NCBI RefSeq assembly: GCF_009862265.1
Contig: NZ_WWGX01000104.1
Location: 124,183-188,182 of the forward strand
Length of the DNA stretch: 64,000 nucleotides
Direction: 5' to 3'
Origin: Streptomyces sp. SID8352
GTDB lineage: Bacteria > Actinomycetota > Actinomycetes > Streptomycetales > Streptomycetaceae
The notes under the pieces were generated by a model. It was not told where the DNA came from and did not search any database. It saw only the letters and a program-made list of their open reading frames with translations. The stretch's first letter is position 1; the number at the start of each line of letters is the position of its first letter. The position numbers were made by a program, and so were the translations under genes. Shown here in pieces: positions 33,218 to 41,267 of the stretch.

Positions 33218-34710
33218 GCCGTCGCCTCCCCGGTCAGCACGGCGTGGGCCAGTTCCCCGGTCGCCCGCGCCAGCGCGGCCGTGTCCCCGGCCAGCGCGTA
33301 GGCGTACCGGTCCGGGCGGACGATCGCCGCGACGGCCGAGTTCTCCGCGAGCCACGCGTCGACGGCGGGGCCGGGGTCGCCGACGACCGCCGCGCCGAGC
33401 CGCCGCCAGGTGTCCGCCACCTCCGGGGCGACCGCCGACAGCACCGAGGAGGGGCCGACGACGGTGAAGTTGTACCCGGTGACGTCGTCCGACCAGGCCC
33501 GCTCCCCGCTCCCGGCCCGGGGCTGGGGGCTCAGCCGCGCGACCGCCCCCTCCGGGCGCTCGACCAGGCCCGGCCCCAGCGGCGGCCGGAAGCGCTCGAT
33601 CACCTTCGAGCCCCCCGGCTCCGCCTGGACCGCCCCCGTGCCGAACGCCTCGATGAGGTTGGACTGCCGGGCCGACTCCACGATGAACGGACGGACATGC
33701 GGGCCGCGTTCGCTCTCGTAGGTGTCGAGGAGGGCGTCGGTGCTGGTGCCGCGGACGACGGAGGCGAGCTTCCACGCCAGGTTGGCCGCGTCGCGCAGCC
33801 CCGAGCACATGCCCTGTCCCAGCATGGGCGGCATCTCGTGCGCCGCGTCCCCGGCGAGCAGCAGCCTGCCCGAGCGCCAGCCCCTGACCAGCCGGGCGTG
33901 CCACTCGTAGGTGTCGGTGCGCATGATGCGGTAGCTGCCCGGCTCCAGCCAGCGGCTCAGCAGCTCGTAGACGGACTGGGGCCGTTCCAGCTCAGCGGCG
34001 TCGTCCTGGTCGAGGAGCATGAACTCGAACCGGAGCATGGGCGGGAAGATCGGCACATAGGTCACCGGCCGCCGCCCCTCGCACAGGATGAAGCCGGTGG
34101 ACGTGGGCAGGGTGTCCGGGTGCTCGAACGGGTGGACGTCGATGATCAGCGAGCGCTGGGTGCCGTCCAGGTCCTCCACCTCCGCGCCCATCGCCCGGCG
34201 GAGGAAGGAGTTGGCGCCGTCCGCGCCGACCGCGTAGGCGGCCCGCACGGTGGCGCGGCGGCCGGTCGCTCCGTCCAGGACCTCCAGCCGGGCGGTGTCC
34301 TCGTCCTGGTCGACCGCCTTGACCGTCCAGCCGAACCAGAGGTCCACGTTCGGATCGGCGGCCAGCAGACCGCGCAGCCGGGACTCGAAGTCGGGCTGGT
34401 GGAACTGGTAGTCGGTGCGCCAGCCCTGGTCCGACTCCTCCTCCGGCATGGCCAGTGAGAGGAACGGCTCGCCGTCCGGGCCGTGCAGTGTCCAGCCCGA
34501 CTGGCGCAGGAACCGCGGCTCGATGTCGGCGGCACCGAGAGTCTGCAGGATGCGCATGGTCTCGTCGTCGAGATGGGTCGCCCGGGGGTGCTGGCAGGCG
34601 ATGCGGTTCGGGTCGATGGCGGCTACCCGGAGCCCCTTCAAGCTCAGCAGTCGTGCCAGGGCGAGCCCGACCGGGCCGCAGCCGATGACGGCGACGTCGT
34701 AGGTGTCCAT
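33214..34710 (-). CDS. FAD-dependent aromatic hydroxylase (MhpA/phenol hydroxylase type)
   Basis: A 498-aa class A flavoprotein monooxygenase, which hydroxylates a phenolic ring ortho to an existing OH using NAD(P)H and O2. The FAD-binding VAVIGCGPVGLALARLLSLKG is at residues 6-26, the DG motif is YAVGADGANSFLRRAMG near 160, and the second FAD motif is GRLLLAGDAAHEMPPMLGQGMCSGLRD near 280 (given in part: AGDAAHEMPP). The closest groups I recall are 3-(3-hydroxyphenyl)propionate and resorcinol/orcinol-type hydroxylases. ATG 34710 has GAGAG upstream; ATG 34725 is an alternative. It lies between the extradiol dioxygenase and the lactonase, coupled to the latter. Confidence 0.9.
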   Translation of the reverse strand: MDTYDVAVIGCGPVGLALARLLSLKGLRVAAIDPNRIACQHPRATHLDDETMRILQTLGAADIEPRFLRQSGWTLHGPDGEPFLSLAMPEEESDQGWRTDYQFHQPDFESRLRGLLAADPNVDLWFGWTVKAVDQDEDTARLEVLDGATGRRATVRAAYAVGADGANSFLRRAMGAEVEDLDGTQRSLIIDVHPFEHPDTLPTSTGFILCEGRRPVTYVPIFPPMLRFEFMLLDQDDAAELERPQSVYELLSRWLEPGSYRIMRTDTYEWHARLVRGWRSGRLLLAGDAAHEMPPMLGQGMCSGLRDAANLAWKLASVVRGTSTDALLDTYESERGPHVRPFIVESARQSNLIEAFGTGAVQAEPGGSKVIERFRPPLGPGLVERPEGAVARLSPQPRAGSGERAWSDDVTGYNFTVVGPSSVLSAVAPEVADTWRRLGAAVVGDPGPAVDAWLAENSAVAAIVRPDRYAYALAGDTAALARATGELAHAVLTGEATA

Positions 34711-34878
34711 GTTGCGCTCTCTCATGGTGTCGGCCGGCCGGGGCGCGTCCCGCGCCGCGGGGTGTCCGGCCAGGTCTGGTGAGGGTCGTCCGCCGCCGCG
34801 GGGTGGACGGCTCGCGTCCACGGCGGCGGGCGGGGCGGGCGGGACGGGCGTCGGCGGCGCACCGCCACCGGGGGCCGG

Positions 34879-35805
34879 TCAGCCCTTCTCGGTGTGCGCG
34901 CCGGTCATCAGGGACGCCAGGTCCTCGGGGTGGATGAAGGACGGCGGGGGCGGGGGACCCCAGGAGTAGAGGGAGTCGACGCCCTCGAAGGAGCGGGGGG
35001 TCCAGAGCTGGTCGTCGACGATGCAGTCCATGTCGGCGTAGTACTCGGAGAAGTTGCCGGCCGGGTCCTTGAGGTACCAGAAGAAGTTGGACCCGATGTG
35101 GTGCCGTCCGAGGCCCCACACATGGCGCTCGGGGTGCTCGGCGAGCATGCCGGTCGCGCCCCGGCCGACCTCGTCCACGTCGGCCACCTGCCAGGAGGTG
35201 TGGTGCAGGAAGTTGAGCGGGGCCTGCTGCACCAGGACGTTGTGGTGGTCGGTGGAGCACCGCAGGAACGCGGCCGTGCCCGGCACCACGTCGCTCACCC
35301 GGAACCCGATGCCCTCGGTGAAGAACCGCTGGGTGGACTCCTGCTCCACGGACCCGATGACCACATGGCCGAGCGCGAGCGGCCGGACCGGGCCGGTCCG
35401 CGACAGCACCGGCGCCCGGGTGCCGGGCCGCTCGATCCGGCCCGGCCCGTTGTACGGGGTCGGCGGATGCGGCTCGATCACCAGCCGCTCGGCGACCACG
35501 ACCTCGACGAGGATGTCGGCGACCGGTTCCCGGGTCCGCAGGGTCGTGCCGGCCAACTGGGACGGGAGGCCCAGCCGCGTCAGCCGGGCGGCGATCCGGG
35601 CGAGGTCGTCGGGGTCGTCGGCGGCCACGGACATCGCCAGCAGCCGGCGGACGGGGGAGTGCGCGAGGAAGAACTGCTCGCCGCCGTGGACGGTGGCGAA
35701 CCTCCCGGGCGCGACCTGGCGGAGCCCGAAGTCGGCGTAGTAGCCGGCGGTCCCGGCCACGTCCGGCACTCCGACGGTGAGTGACTGCAGCCTGTGCAAT
35801 GCCAT
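34879..35805 (-). CDS. type I extradiol (VOC) ring-cleavage dioxygenase
   Basis: A 308-aa two-domain vicinal-oxygen-chelate protein. The N-terminal domain (1-110) lacks metal ligands, and the C-terminal domain (about 140-270) carries the iron triad: His147 in LALGHVVIGS, His201 or 202 in FLHHTSWQV and Glu254 in NFSEYYADMD. The active-site His pair in LGRHHIGSNFFWYLKDPAGN is also present, as in BphC-type enzymes. It should cleave a catecholic or trihydroxy ring next to the hydroxyl pair (meta cleavage) with Fe2+ and O2. It lies upstream of the FAD hydroxylase, which probably makes its substrate. Confidence 0.9.
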   Translation of the reverse strand: MALHRLQSLTVGVPDVAGTAGYYADFGLRQVAPGRFATVHGGEQFFLAHSPVRRLLAMSVAADDPDDLARIAARLTRLGLPSQLAGTTLRTREPVADILVEVVVAERLVIEPHPPTPYNGPGRIERPGTRAPVLSRTGPVRPLALGHVVIGSVEQESTQRFFTEGIGFRVSDVVPGTAAFLRCSTDHHNVLVQQAPLNFLHHTSWQVADVDEVGRGATGMLAEHPERHVWGLGRHHIGSNFFWYLKDPAGNFSEYYADMDCIVDDQLWTPRSFEGVDSLYSWGPPPPPSFIHPEDLASLMTGAHTEKG

Positions 35806-35821
35806 GCCCTGCTCCTTGCCC

Positions 35822-36655
35822 TCAGCCCGCCACGCAGGTCTGGTGGAGTTGCCCGATGCCTTCCACCCGTGTGACGACGTCGTCCCCCGGGCGGAGGTAG
35901 CGCCGGGGCGTGCGCGCGTGTCCGACGCCGGCCGGGGTGCCGGTGAAGATCAGGTCCCCGGGCAGCAGCGGGCAGACCGCCGAGAGCCGGGCGATCAGCT
36001 CGGGCACCGGGAACACCATGGCCGAGGTGCGGGACTTCTGCACGCTCTCGCCGTTGATCAGGCACTCGACGGCCAGGTCGTCGGGGTCGTCGAACTCGTC
36101 CACCGTCACCAGCACCGGCCCGGTCGGGGAGAAGCCGGGGAACGACTTGCCGAGCGAGAACTGGGGGACGGGGCCCGCGCCCTGCACCACCCGCTCCGAG
36201 TAGTCCTGGCCGACGGTCAGCCCGGCCACGTGGTCCCAGGCGTCCTGGGCGGAGACCCGGTCGGCGCGGCGGCCGATCACCACCACCAGCTCGGCCTCCC
36301 AGTCGACGAACTCGCTGGGCAGCGTCAGCTCGGTGTCCGGTCCGGTGATCGAGGTCATGAACTTGGTGAAGGTCGGCGGGGACTCGGGGAGCGTCAGACC
36401 GGCCTCGGCCGCGTGGTCACGGTAGTTGAGCCCGATGGCGAACACCTGGCGAGGCTCGGGGACCGGCGCCTCGGCCGGTCCCTCCGGCGCCGGGGGACCC
36501 GTGCGGACCCCGGCGGCCCAGTCCGTGAACTCCGTCCAGCGCTCGAACACCGCGAGCGGGTCGGCCGGGAACCGGCCGGCGCTGGCCCGTTCGACATCGA
36601 TCACTGCGCCCCCGGTCACCAGGCACATCCTGCCCGACCGCGTCGTCGTCTTCAT
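35822..36655 (-). CDS. fumarylacetoacetate hydrolase (FAH) family protein
   Basis: A 277-aa FAH-fold enzyme. It contains VFAIGLNYRDHAAEAGL near 90, PPTFTKFMTSITGP near 108, the metal-binding DWEAELVVVIGR near 134, AGLTVGQDYSERVVQ near 160 and the terminal DLIFTGTPAGVGHARTP. Members hydrolyse acylpyruvates and fumarylacetoacetate or act as hydratases, with Mg2+ or Mn2+. It is the first gene of operon C, with its promoter (TTGACT-N17-TTCACT) ending about 40 bases before ATG 36655. Downstream of an extradiol enzyme it is expected to hydrolyse the ring-fission product; release of acetoacetate would explain the acetoacetyl-CoA synthetase in operon B (inference). Confidence 0.88.
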   Translation of the reverse strand: MKTTTRSGRMCLVTGGAVIDVERASAGRFPADPLAVFERWTEFTDWAAGVRTGPPAPEGPAEAPVPEPRQVFAIGLNYRDHAAEAGLTLPESPPTFTKFMTSITGPDTELTLPSEFVDWEAELVVVIGRRADRVSAQDAWDHVAGLTVGQDYSERVVQGAGPVPQFSLGKSFPGFSPTGPVLVTVDEFDDPDDLAVECLINGESVQKSRTSAMVFPVPELIARLSAVCPLLPGDLIFTGTPAGVGHARTPRRYLRPGDDVVTRVEGIGQLHQTCVAG

Positions 36656-36695
36656 GGTTCGTGGTCCTGCCTCTTGGGTGAACGGCGATGACCAG

Positions 36696-36740
36696 AGTGA
36701 ACTCCGCAACTCTCGCAAAGTCAATGAAATTTCGAGATTT
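36696..36740 (-). promoter_or_regulatory. operon C promoter and operator
   Basis: On the minus strand, AAATCTCGAAATTTC, then -35 TTGACT (36724-36719), a 17-base spacer and -10 TTCACT (36701-36696). The same arrangement is found at 40867-40911 and 48568-48612. AAATCTCGAAATTT is a near-palindrome centred on TCGA and is a likely GntR operator abutting the -35. Confidence 0.75.
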
Positions 36741-37014
36741 TCCGGCGACCGCGATACGAGGAGGTGTCCATGCCGGGACGGCCGCCACCCGCGACCCGGG
36801 GCCGGGACGGTGCGCCGCCGCTGCCGCGCGGAGGTTCCGGAGGGGGCACCCGGCCCGGTGCGGGAGTGCGGCGGGCCCGGCGGGCGGCACCCGGCCCCGT
36901 ACGCAGGGAGCGCGCCACCGCGGAACGGCGGGCGCGTGACCGTGGAGGCCGCCGGAACCGGCCACCGGAGCCGCCGACGGCCGGTCGCCGGGGGCACCGG
37001 GGCGCGGCCGGCGG
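36741..37014. other. spacer between operon C promoter and phosphatase gene
   Basis: About 270 GC-rich bases. An ATG at 36770 opens a short frame after GAGGAGG, but its codon use is poor and it runs into the 3' end of the phosphatase gene on the other strand, so I do not call it. Confidence 0.35.
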
Positions 37015-39273
37015 CTACCGGGACCCGGGCGGCGGTCCCGTCGGGGGCAGGGCCTGCTCGCACCAGATGGTCTTGCCCTCCCCGGCCTGGCGGGTGCCCC
37101 AGCGCTGGGTGAGCCGCGCGACCAGCATCAGTCCGCGCCCGCCCTCGTCGAGGGCGGTGGCCCGGCGCAGGTGCGGGGCGGTGCCGCTGGTGTCGGAGAC
37201 CTCGCAGATGACCGTCCGGTCGTGGATGAGCCGCAGTTGGAGGGGAGGCAGCCCGTACCGGATGGCGTTGGTGATCAGCTCGCTCACCACCAGCTCGGTC
37301 ACGAAGCCGATCTCGTCCAGGCCCCACGCCGCCAGCCTGCGGGCGACGCGGGCCCGGACCCGGGCCACCTCGGCCGGGTCGGCGCCGATGTCCCAGGTGG
37401 CGACCCGCGCCCGGTCCAGGCTGTGCGGACGCACCAGCAGCAGCGCGGCGTCATCGGCCGGGGGCTCCGGCAGCAGCGCCCGGACCACGTCGTCGCACAG
37501 GGTCTCCAGCGACTCGCCGGGGACGGCCAGTATCCGGCGCAGCTCCTCCGTCCCCGCGTCCAGGTCCCGGCTGCGGGACTCCACCAGGCCGTCGGTGTAG
37601 AAGGCGAGCAGGCTGCCCTCCGGCACGTCCACCTCCGCCGTCTCGAACGGCACGCCCCCGACGCCGAGCGGCGGCCCGACGGGCACGTCGAGGAGACCGG
37701 TGTGACCGTCCGGGGAGACGACGACCGGCACCGGATGCCCGGCGCAGGCCAGGGCGCACCGCCCCGCCACCGGGTCGTACACCGCGTACAGGCAGGTGGC
37801 CCCGAGGGCGGCCTCGCCCTCCAGGCCCAGGCGGTCGTCGGTGTCCGTGTCCGACTCCGAGGGCGGGCGGCTGACCAGGTCGTCCAGCCGGGTGAGCAGT
37901 TCCTCGGGGGTGGGGTCGACGTCGGCCAGGGTGCGCACCGCCGTACGCAGCCTGCCCATCGTGGCCGCGGCGTGGATGCCGTGTCCGACCACGTCCCCGA
38001 CGACCAGCGCCACCCGGGCGCCGGAGAGCGCGATCACGTCGAACCAGTCGCCGCCCACGCCGGCGCGGGGCGTCGCGGGGAGGTACCGGGAGGCGGCCGA
38101 CACCGCCGACTGCTCGGGCAGCCGCTGCGGCAGCAGACTGCTCTGCAGGGTGCGGGCGATCTCGTACTGGCTCTCCAGCGCGGCGGCCTTCTCGATGCTC
38201 GCGGAGGCCAGTTGGGCGAGCTGGACGAGGATCGCCTCGTCGTCGGCCGTGAACTCGCCGCCGTCCTCCTTGTCGGAGAGCTGGACCAGCCCCAGGCTGC
38301 GGCCGTCGGAGGTGATCAGCGGCACGGCCAGCCAGCCGCGCATCGGGGGGTGGCGGCTGGCGTACTCCCCGAATCCCCGCCAGGCCGGGTGGGCCTCCAG
38401 CTCGTCCTGGGTCATCCGCATCGGCCGGTTCTCCCGGCACACCAGGACGTAGATCCCCTTGCCGACCGGCGGTGCGTCGAAGGAGCGGTACGCGGCGTAC
38501 TTGTCCGACAGGGAGACCGCGTTGATCGCCTGGCCCCAGCGGAGGTCCCTGGTCATGCTGGTGATCGACTGGTGGGTGCCCACCAGCCTCCTGGCCTCCT
38601 CGGTGACCGTCTGGAGGGCGTGGTCCAGCGAGGGCGTGGCGTTGATGCGCAGACTGGCCCGGGCCAGGTCCCGCAACTGCTGGGACCGCTGGCGTTCGAC
38701 GGCCGCGGTGGCCGCGGTCCGCGCGTGCAGCCGGTCGCTCTCGGCCGCGTCCAGGCGCAGCCCGATCTCGCTCATGACCGACTCGCCCAACTGCTCCAGC
38801 GCGTGCCGCTGCCCCGGGTCCCAGGACCGCGGCCCGGTGTCGAGGACGCACAGCGCCCCCACGGGCAGGCCGCCGAGGAGCAGGGGCACCCCCAGGTAGG
38901 CGCGCATTCCGGTGTCGGCGACCGCGCCGTCGGCCCGGCCCCCGGAGGTGTCCCGGAGGTCGTCGATGACCAGTGGCCTGCCCGACGCCACCACCTCGGA
39001 GCAGAAGGCCCAGTCGAGCCCGCGCTGCTCGCCGCTCCGCGGTACGGCCGCGCCGGTCCCGCCCCGGACGAACTGCCGGTCGATCCCGGCCAGGCTGATC
39101 AGTGCCATGCCGGTGCCCAGCAGCCGGGCGGCCAGTTCCGCGGAGCGGGTGAAGGCGGCGCCGGTCCGGTCGTCGATCGCGCGGACGGCGTCCACCGCGG
39201 CCAGCCGCGAGGGACCGTGCAGCACCGTGGCGGGGCTCGGCGTGACGCCGTTCCCCCCATGGAACTCCGTCAT
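37015..39273 (-). CDS. GAF-GAF-SpoIIE phosphatase-HATPase signalling protein (RsbU/RsbW-type fusion)
   Basis: A 752-aa cytoplasmic regulator. Two GAF sensor domains (about 25-185 and 215-375) are joined by a helical linker; a PP2C/SpoIIE phosphatase domain (about 400-600; GGDWFDVIALSGARVALVVG, VGHGIHAAATM, LLAFYTDGLVESR) and a C-terminal anti-sigma-factor-type HATPase (about 630-745; VTELVVSELITNAIRYGL, GRGLMLV) follow. Such proteins dephosphorylate anti-sigma-factor antagonists or bind sigma factors in stress or development. ATG 39273 has GGAGGG five bases upstream. It sits between operon C and gntR but shows no shared promoter motif, so a link to catabolism is unproven. Confidence 0.92.
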   Translation of the reverse strand: MTEFHGGNGVTPSPATVLHGPSRLAAVDAVRAIDDRTGAAFTRSAELAARLLGTGMALISLAGIDRQFVRGGTGAAVPRSGEQRGLDWAFCSEVVASGRPLVIDDLRDTSGGRADGAVADTGMRAYLGVPLLLGGLPVGALCVLDTGPRSWDPGQRHALEQLGESVMSEIGLRLDAAESDRLHARTAATAAVERQRSQQLRDLARASLRINATPSLDHALQTVTEEARRLVGTHQSITSMTRDLRWGQAINAVSLSDKYAAYRSFDAPPVGKGIYVLVCRENRPMRMTQDELEAHPAWRGFGEYASRHPPMRGWLAVPLITSDGRSLGLVQLSDKEDGGEFTADDEAILVQLAQLASASIEKAAALESQYEIARTLQSSLLPQRLPEQSAVSAASRYLPATPRAGVGGDWFDVIALSGARVALVVGDVVGHGIHAAATMGRLRTAVRTLADVDPTPEELLTRLDDLVSRPPSESDTDTDDRLGLEGEAALGATCLYAVYDPVAGRCALACAGHPVPVVVSPDGHTGLLDVPVGPPLGVGGVPFETAEVDVPEGSLLAFYTDGLVESRSRDLDAGTEELRRILAVPGESLETLCDDVVRALLPEPPADDAALLLVRPHSLDRARVATWDIGADPAEVARVRARVARRLAAWGLDEIGFVTELVVSELITNAIRYGLPPLQLRLIHDRTVICEVSDTSGTAPHLRRATALDEGGRGLMLVARLTQRWGTRQAGEGKTIWCEQALPPTGPPPGSR

Positions 39274-40139
39274 GATCCCTCCGTGCCTGCCTCGGGGGCG
39301 CGCCCCGTCACCGGGCTCTCCGTCCCGGGGCGGGACTTCGGCCCCACCGGGCCTTCGGGGCCCTTGTGCCGGGACCGCCGTGCCGGCCGGAGACCTCGCG
39401 TGCGGGGATGCCGCCCGCGCTCCACGGCCCACGGCGATCTCGGCGCGTCCCTCACGGGCGGTCGATTTCGCCTCGGCTTCCAAGCTACGCCCGATGGCTC
39501 CGGCGGCAAACCGCGCGGGGAGCGCGGGCGGAGTGCCCACGAGGGCGCGGCCGCCGGGGGCGACCCGGTGGGCGGGGCCGGGTGGGACGGTGCGCCCGTT
39601 CGGGGAGGCGGGGGTGGTGCCTGCGGTGTGCCGATGGGGCGGGCCTCCCCGGGGGCCAGGGGCGGGTCCCCTCGCGCGCGGGGAGCGCGGCCGGACGCGA
39701 AGTTCCCGGTCGCGTCGGACACGCAGCGGGAGCCGAAAGCTGGGATCCGGAGGTCGGAAGCCGGAAGCCGGGACCCGAGTGCGGGGAGGCGGGAGCCGGG
39801 GAGCGGGGACCCGGAAGCCGGGACCCGAATGCGGTGAGCCGGAAGCCGGGAGCCGAAGGGGCGGGGGGACCGCCGCCGAGCCGTCGTTCCGCGCACGGCC
39901 CCGGGGCGGTGGCGCGGCGGGGCCGTGCGCGGCGGCAGAACCGCGTGGTGACCGGGTCCGGCCGGGCCGACGGTGGTCGGGCCCGGGGCGGTCTGCTCCG
40001 GCCGGGCGGTCCGCGGCGAGCGCCGGGCTCCGTCCGGCGACGCGTGCCGTGGCCCGCCCGGCGGACGGCACCGGAGGGAGCCGGACGGGAACGGAGGAGA
40101 CCGGAGGGGGCCGGACGGGACCGGAGGGGGTCGGACGGA
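39274..40139. other. long intergenic region with degenerate repeats, no gene seen
   Basis: About 870 bases with no supportable gene. Much is low-complexity G-rich sequence. Two repeat patches stand out: GGAAGCCGGGACCCGA-type words at 39745-39860 (listed separately) and GGACCGGAGGGGGCCGGACG-type units at about 40075-40140. Confidence 0.5.
39745..39862. repeat. degenerate GGAAGCCGGGACCCGA repeats
   Basis: GGAAGCCGGGACCCGAgTGCGG and GGAAGCCGGGACCCGAaTGCGG occur about 50 bases apart, flanked by shorter GGAAGCCGGGAGCCGAA-like and GGGAGCCGGGGAGCGGGG copies. The array looks slippage-generated and noncoding. Confidence 0.65.
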
Positions 40140-40832
40140 CTACGGGGCCGTGCCGCCGTCCGTCTCCTGGCGGTGGCCCTCCAGCAGCAGGAGGCTGGTG
40201 AGTTCGATGTGCTCGGTGAGGGCCTCGACCGTGCCCGGCACGTCGCGGGCGATGGCGCGGTCGCAGAGGAGCCGGTGCTCCGCCGCCACGTCGCGGTGGC
40301 TGTGCCCGGTGGCCGTCGCGGGGGCCCAGCAGCGGTAGACCTCCGCCGACTCCCGCAGTTGCGTGGCGACGGCCTGGAGCCGCCGGTTGGGGCACCCCGC
40401 CAGGAGCGTCCCGTGGAAGCGGGCGTGGGCGCTCAGCCAGCGCTCGTTGATCTCCCCCGTGCTGTCGGTGTAGGAGGTGCGGGCCAGGTTGTGGTGGGCC
40501 GCGAGCAGGTCCGACTCCCACTCGATGCTGCCGTGGGCCATCGACTCCCGGACGACGTGCGTCTCGATGACCACACGGGCCTCGGTCAGGTCGCGGAGGT
40601 GCTCCGGGGAGACGGCCACCACCCGGAAGCCCTGCTGGGGCGCGAACGTGGCCAGGCCCTGGCCCACCAGCCGCGGCAGCGCCTCCCGCAGGACGCCGCT
40701 GCTGACGCCGTAGCGCTCCTTGAGGACCTCCACCCGCAGCCGCGATCCGGGTTCGTGCCGGCCGTTCAGGATGTCCGCGCGCAGTTGCTGGTAGGCGTCC
40801 TCGGCGCGGGTCGTGCTTCGAGGTGTGGTCAT
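40140..40832 (-). CDS. GntR family (FCD/FadR subfamily) transcriptional regulator
   Basis: A 230-aa regulator with an N-terminal GntR winged helix (about 5-75: AYQQLRADILNGRHEPGSRL, LKERYGVSSGVLREALPRL) and a C-terminal all-helical FCD ligand-binding domain (about 85-215) with EARVVIETHVV and the AHARFHGTLLAGCPN metal/ligand region. FCD regulators usually sense organic acids of the pathway they control. ATG 40832 lies 7 bases after a TAGGAT -10, so the mRNA is probably leaderless. Divergent to the ABC-importer operon, it shares with it the AAATGTTGAGATTTC block, so autoregulation plus control of operons A, B and C is likely. Confidence 0.9.
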   Translation of the reverse strand: MTTPRSTTRAEDAYQQLRADILNGRHEPGSRLRVEVLKERYGVSSGVLREALPRLVGQGLATFAPQQGFRVVAVSPEHLRDLTEARVVIETHVVRESMAHGSIEWESDLLAAHHNLARTSYTDSTGEINERWLSAHARFHGTLLAGCPNRRLQAVATQLRESAEVYRCWAPATATGHSHRDVAAEHRLLCDRAIARDVPGTVEALTEHIELTSLLLLEGHRQETDGGTAP

Positions 40833-40839
40833 GTCGTGG

Positions 40840-40868
40840 ATCCTACCGGTCCCCGCCAGTTGAGTTAA
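40840..40868 (-). promoter_or_regulatory. gntR promoter (leaderless)
   Basis: On the minus strand, TTAACT (40868-40863), a 17-base spacer and TAGGAT (40845-40840) form a good sigma70-type promoter. Seven bases separate the -10 from the ATG, so transcription would start at or beside the initiation codon. The -35 overlaps the AAAT edge of the operator block that serves the divergent operon. Confidence 0.65.
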
Positions 40869-40911
40869 ATGTTGAGATTTCGTTGACTCGTCGAGAGTGG
40901 TGGGGTTCACT
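40867..40911 (+). promoter_or_regulatory. operon A promoter and operator
   Basis: AAATGTTGAGATTTC followed by -35 TTGACT (40883-40888), a 17-base spacer (containing GTCGAGA) and -10 TTCACT (40906-40911). It is nearly identical in layout to the operon B site at 48568-48612 and the operon C site on the minus strand at 36740-36696. Confidence 0.78.
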
Positions 40912-41267
40912 CGGGCCACAACGCATCCGGGGCCGGGAGCGGAGGCGTCACGACAGTGACGGCACGGTCGGCCCCGGCCGTGCCCGGGCACCGGGAACCC
41001 GTGGCGGACGCCGCACCCACCGGCGCCCGGGCCGGACCCGGCCGCCGCCGTCCTCCCGGACGTGCGGGGATCCCGCGAGCGGGCGCGCCGGGCGGCGGTG
41101 ACCGCGGGCCGGTCGCGCGCCGCACGGGCCGGGAACCGGAACGCCCTCCCGGCGCGGGACGCCCTCCGCGCAACCAGCACCCCTCGCCCACGACGCGGCC
41201 CGCGGACACCCCCTGCTCTCCGGAACGCCCCGCGAGCAGTCGATCACGCACAGTACAGGGAACTCGT
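40912..41267 (+). other. long 5' leader of operon A
   Basis: About 350 bases lie between the operon A -10 box and the first start codon. A small CGTCAC-GACA-GTGACG hairpin is near its beginning (about 40947). No leader peptide or riboswitch class was recognised. CAGGGAA supplies the ribosome binding site at its end. Confidence 0.4.

Noticed and set aside
35822..36655. True fumarylacetoacetase of the homogentisate pathway
   Set aside because: The protein is a short FAH-family hydrolase and no homogentisate dioxygenase or maleylacetoacetate isomerase accompanies it.
36770..37080. Plus-strand frame after GAGGAGG near 36770
   Set aside because: Composition is Arg/Gly/Pro-rich, it matches nothing and runs into the conserved 3' end of the phosphatase gene on the other strand.
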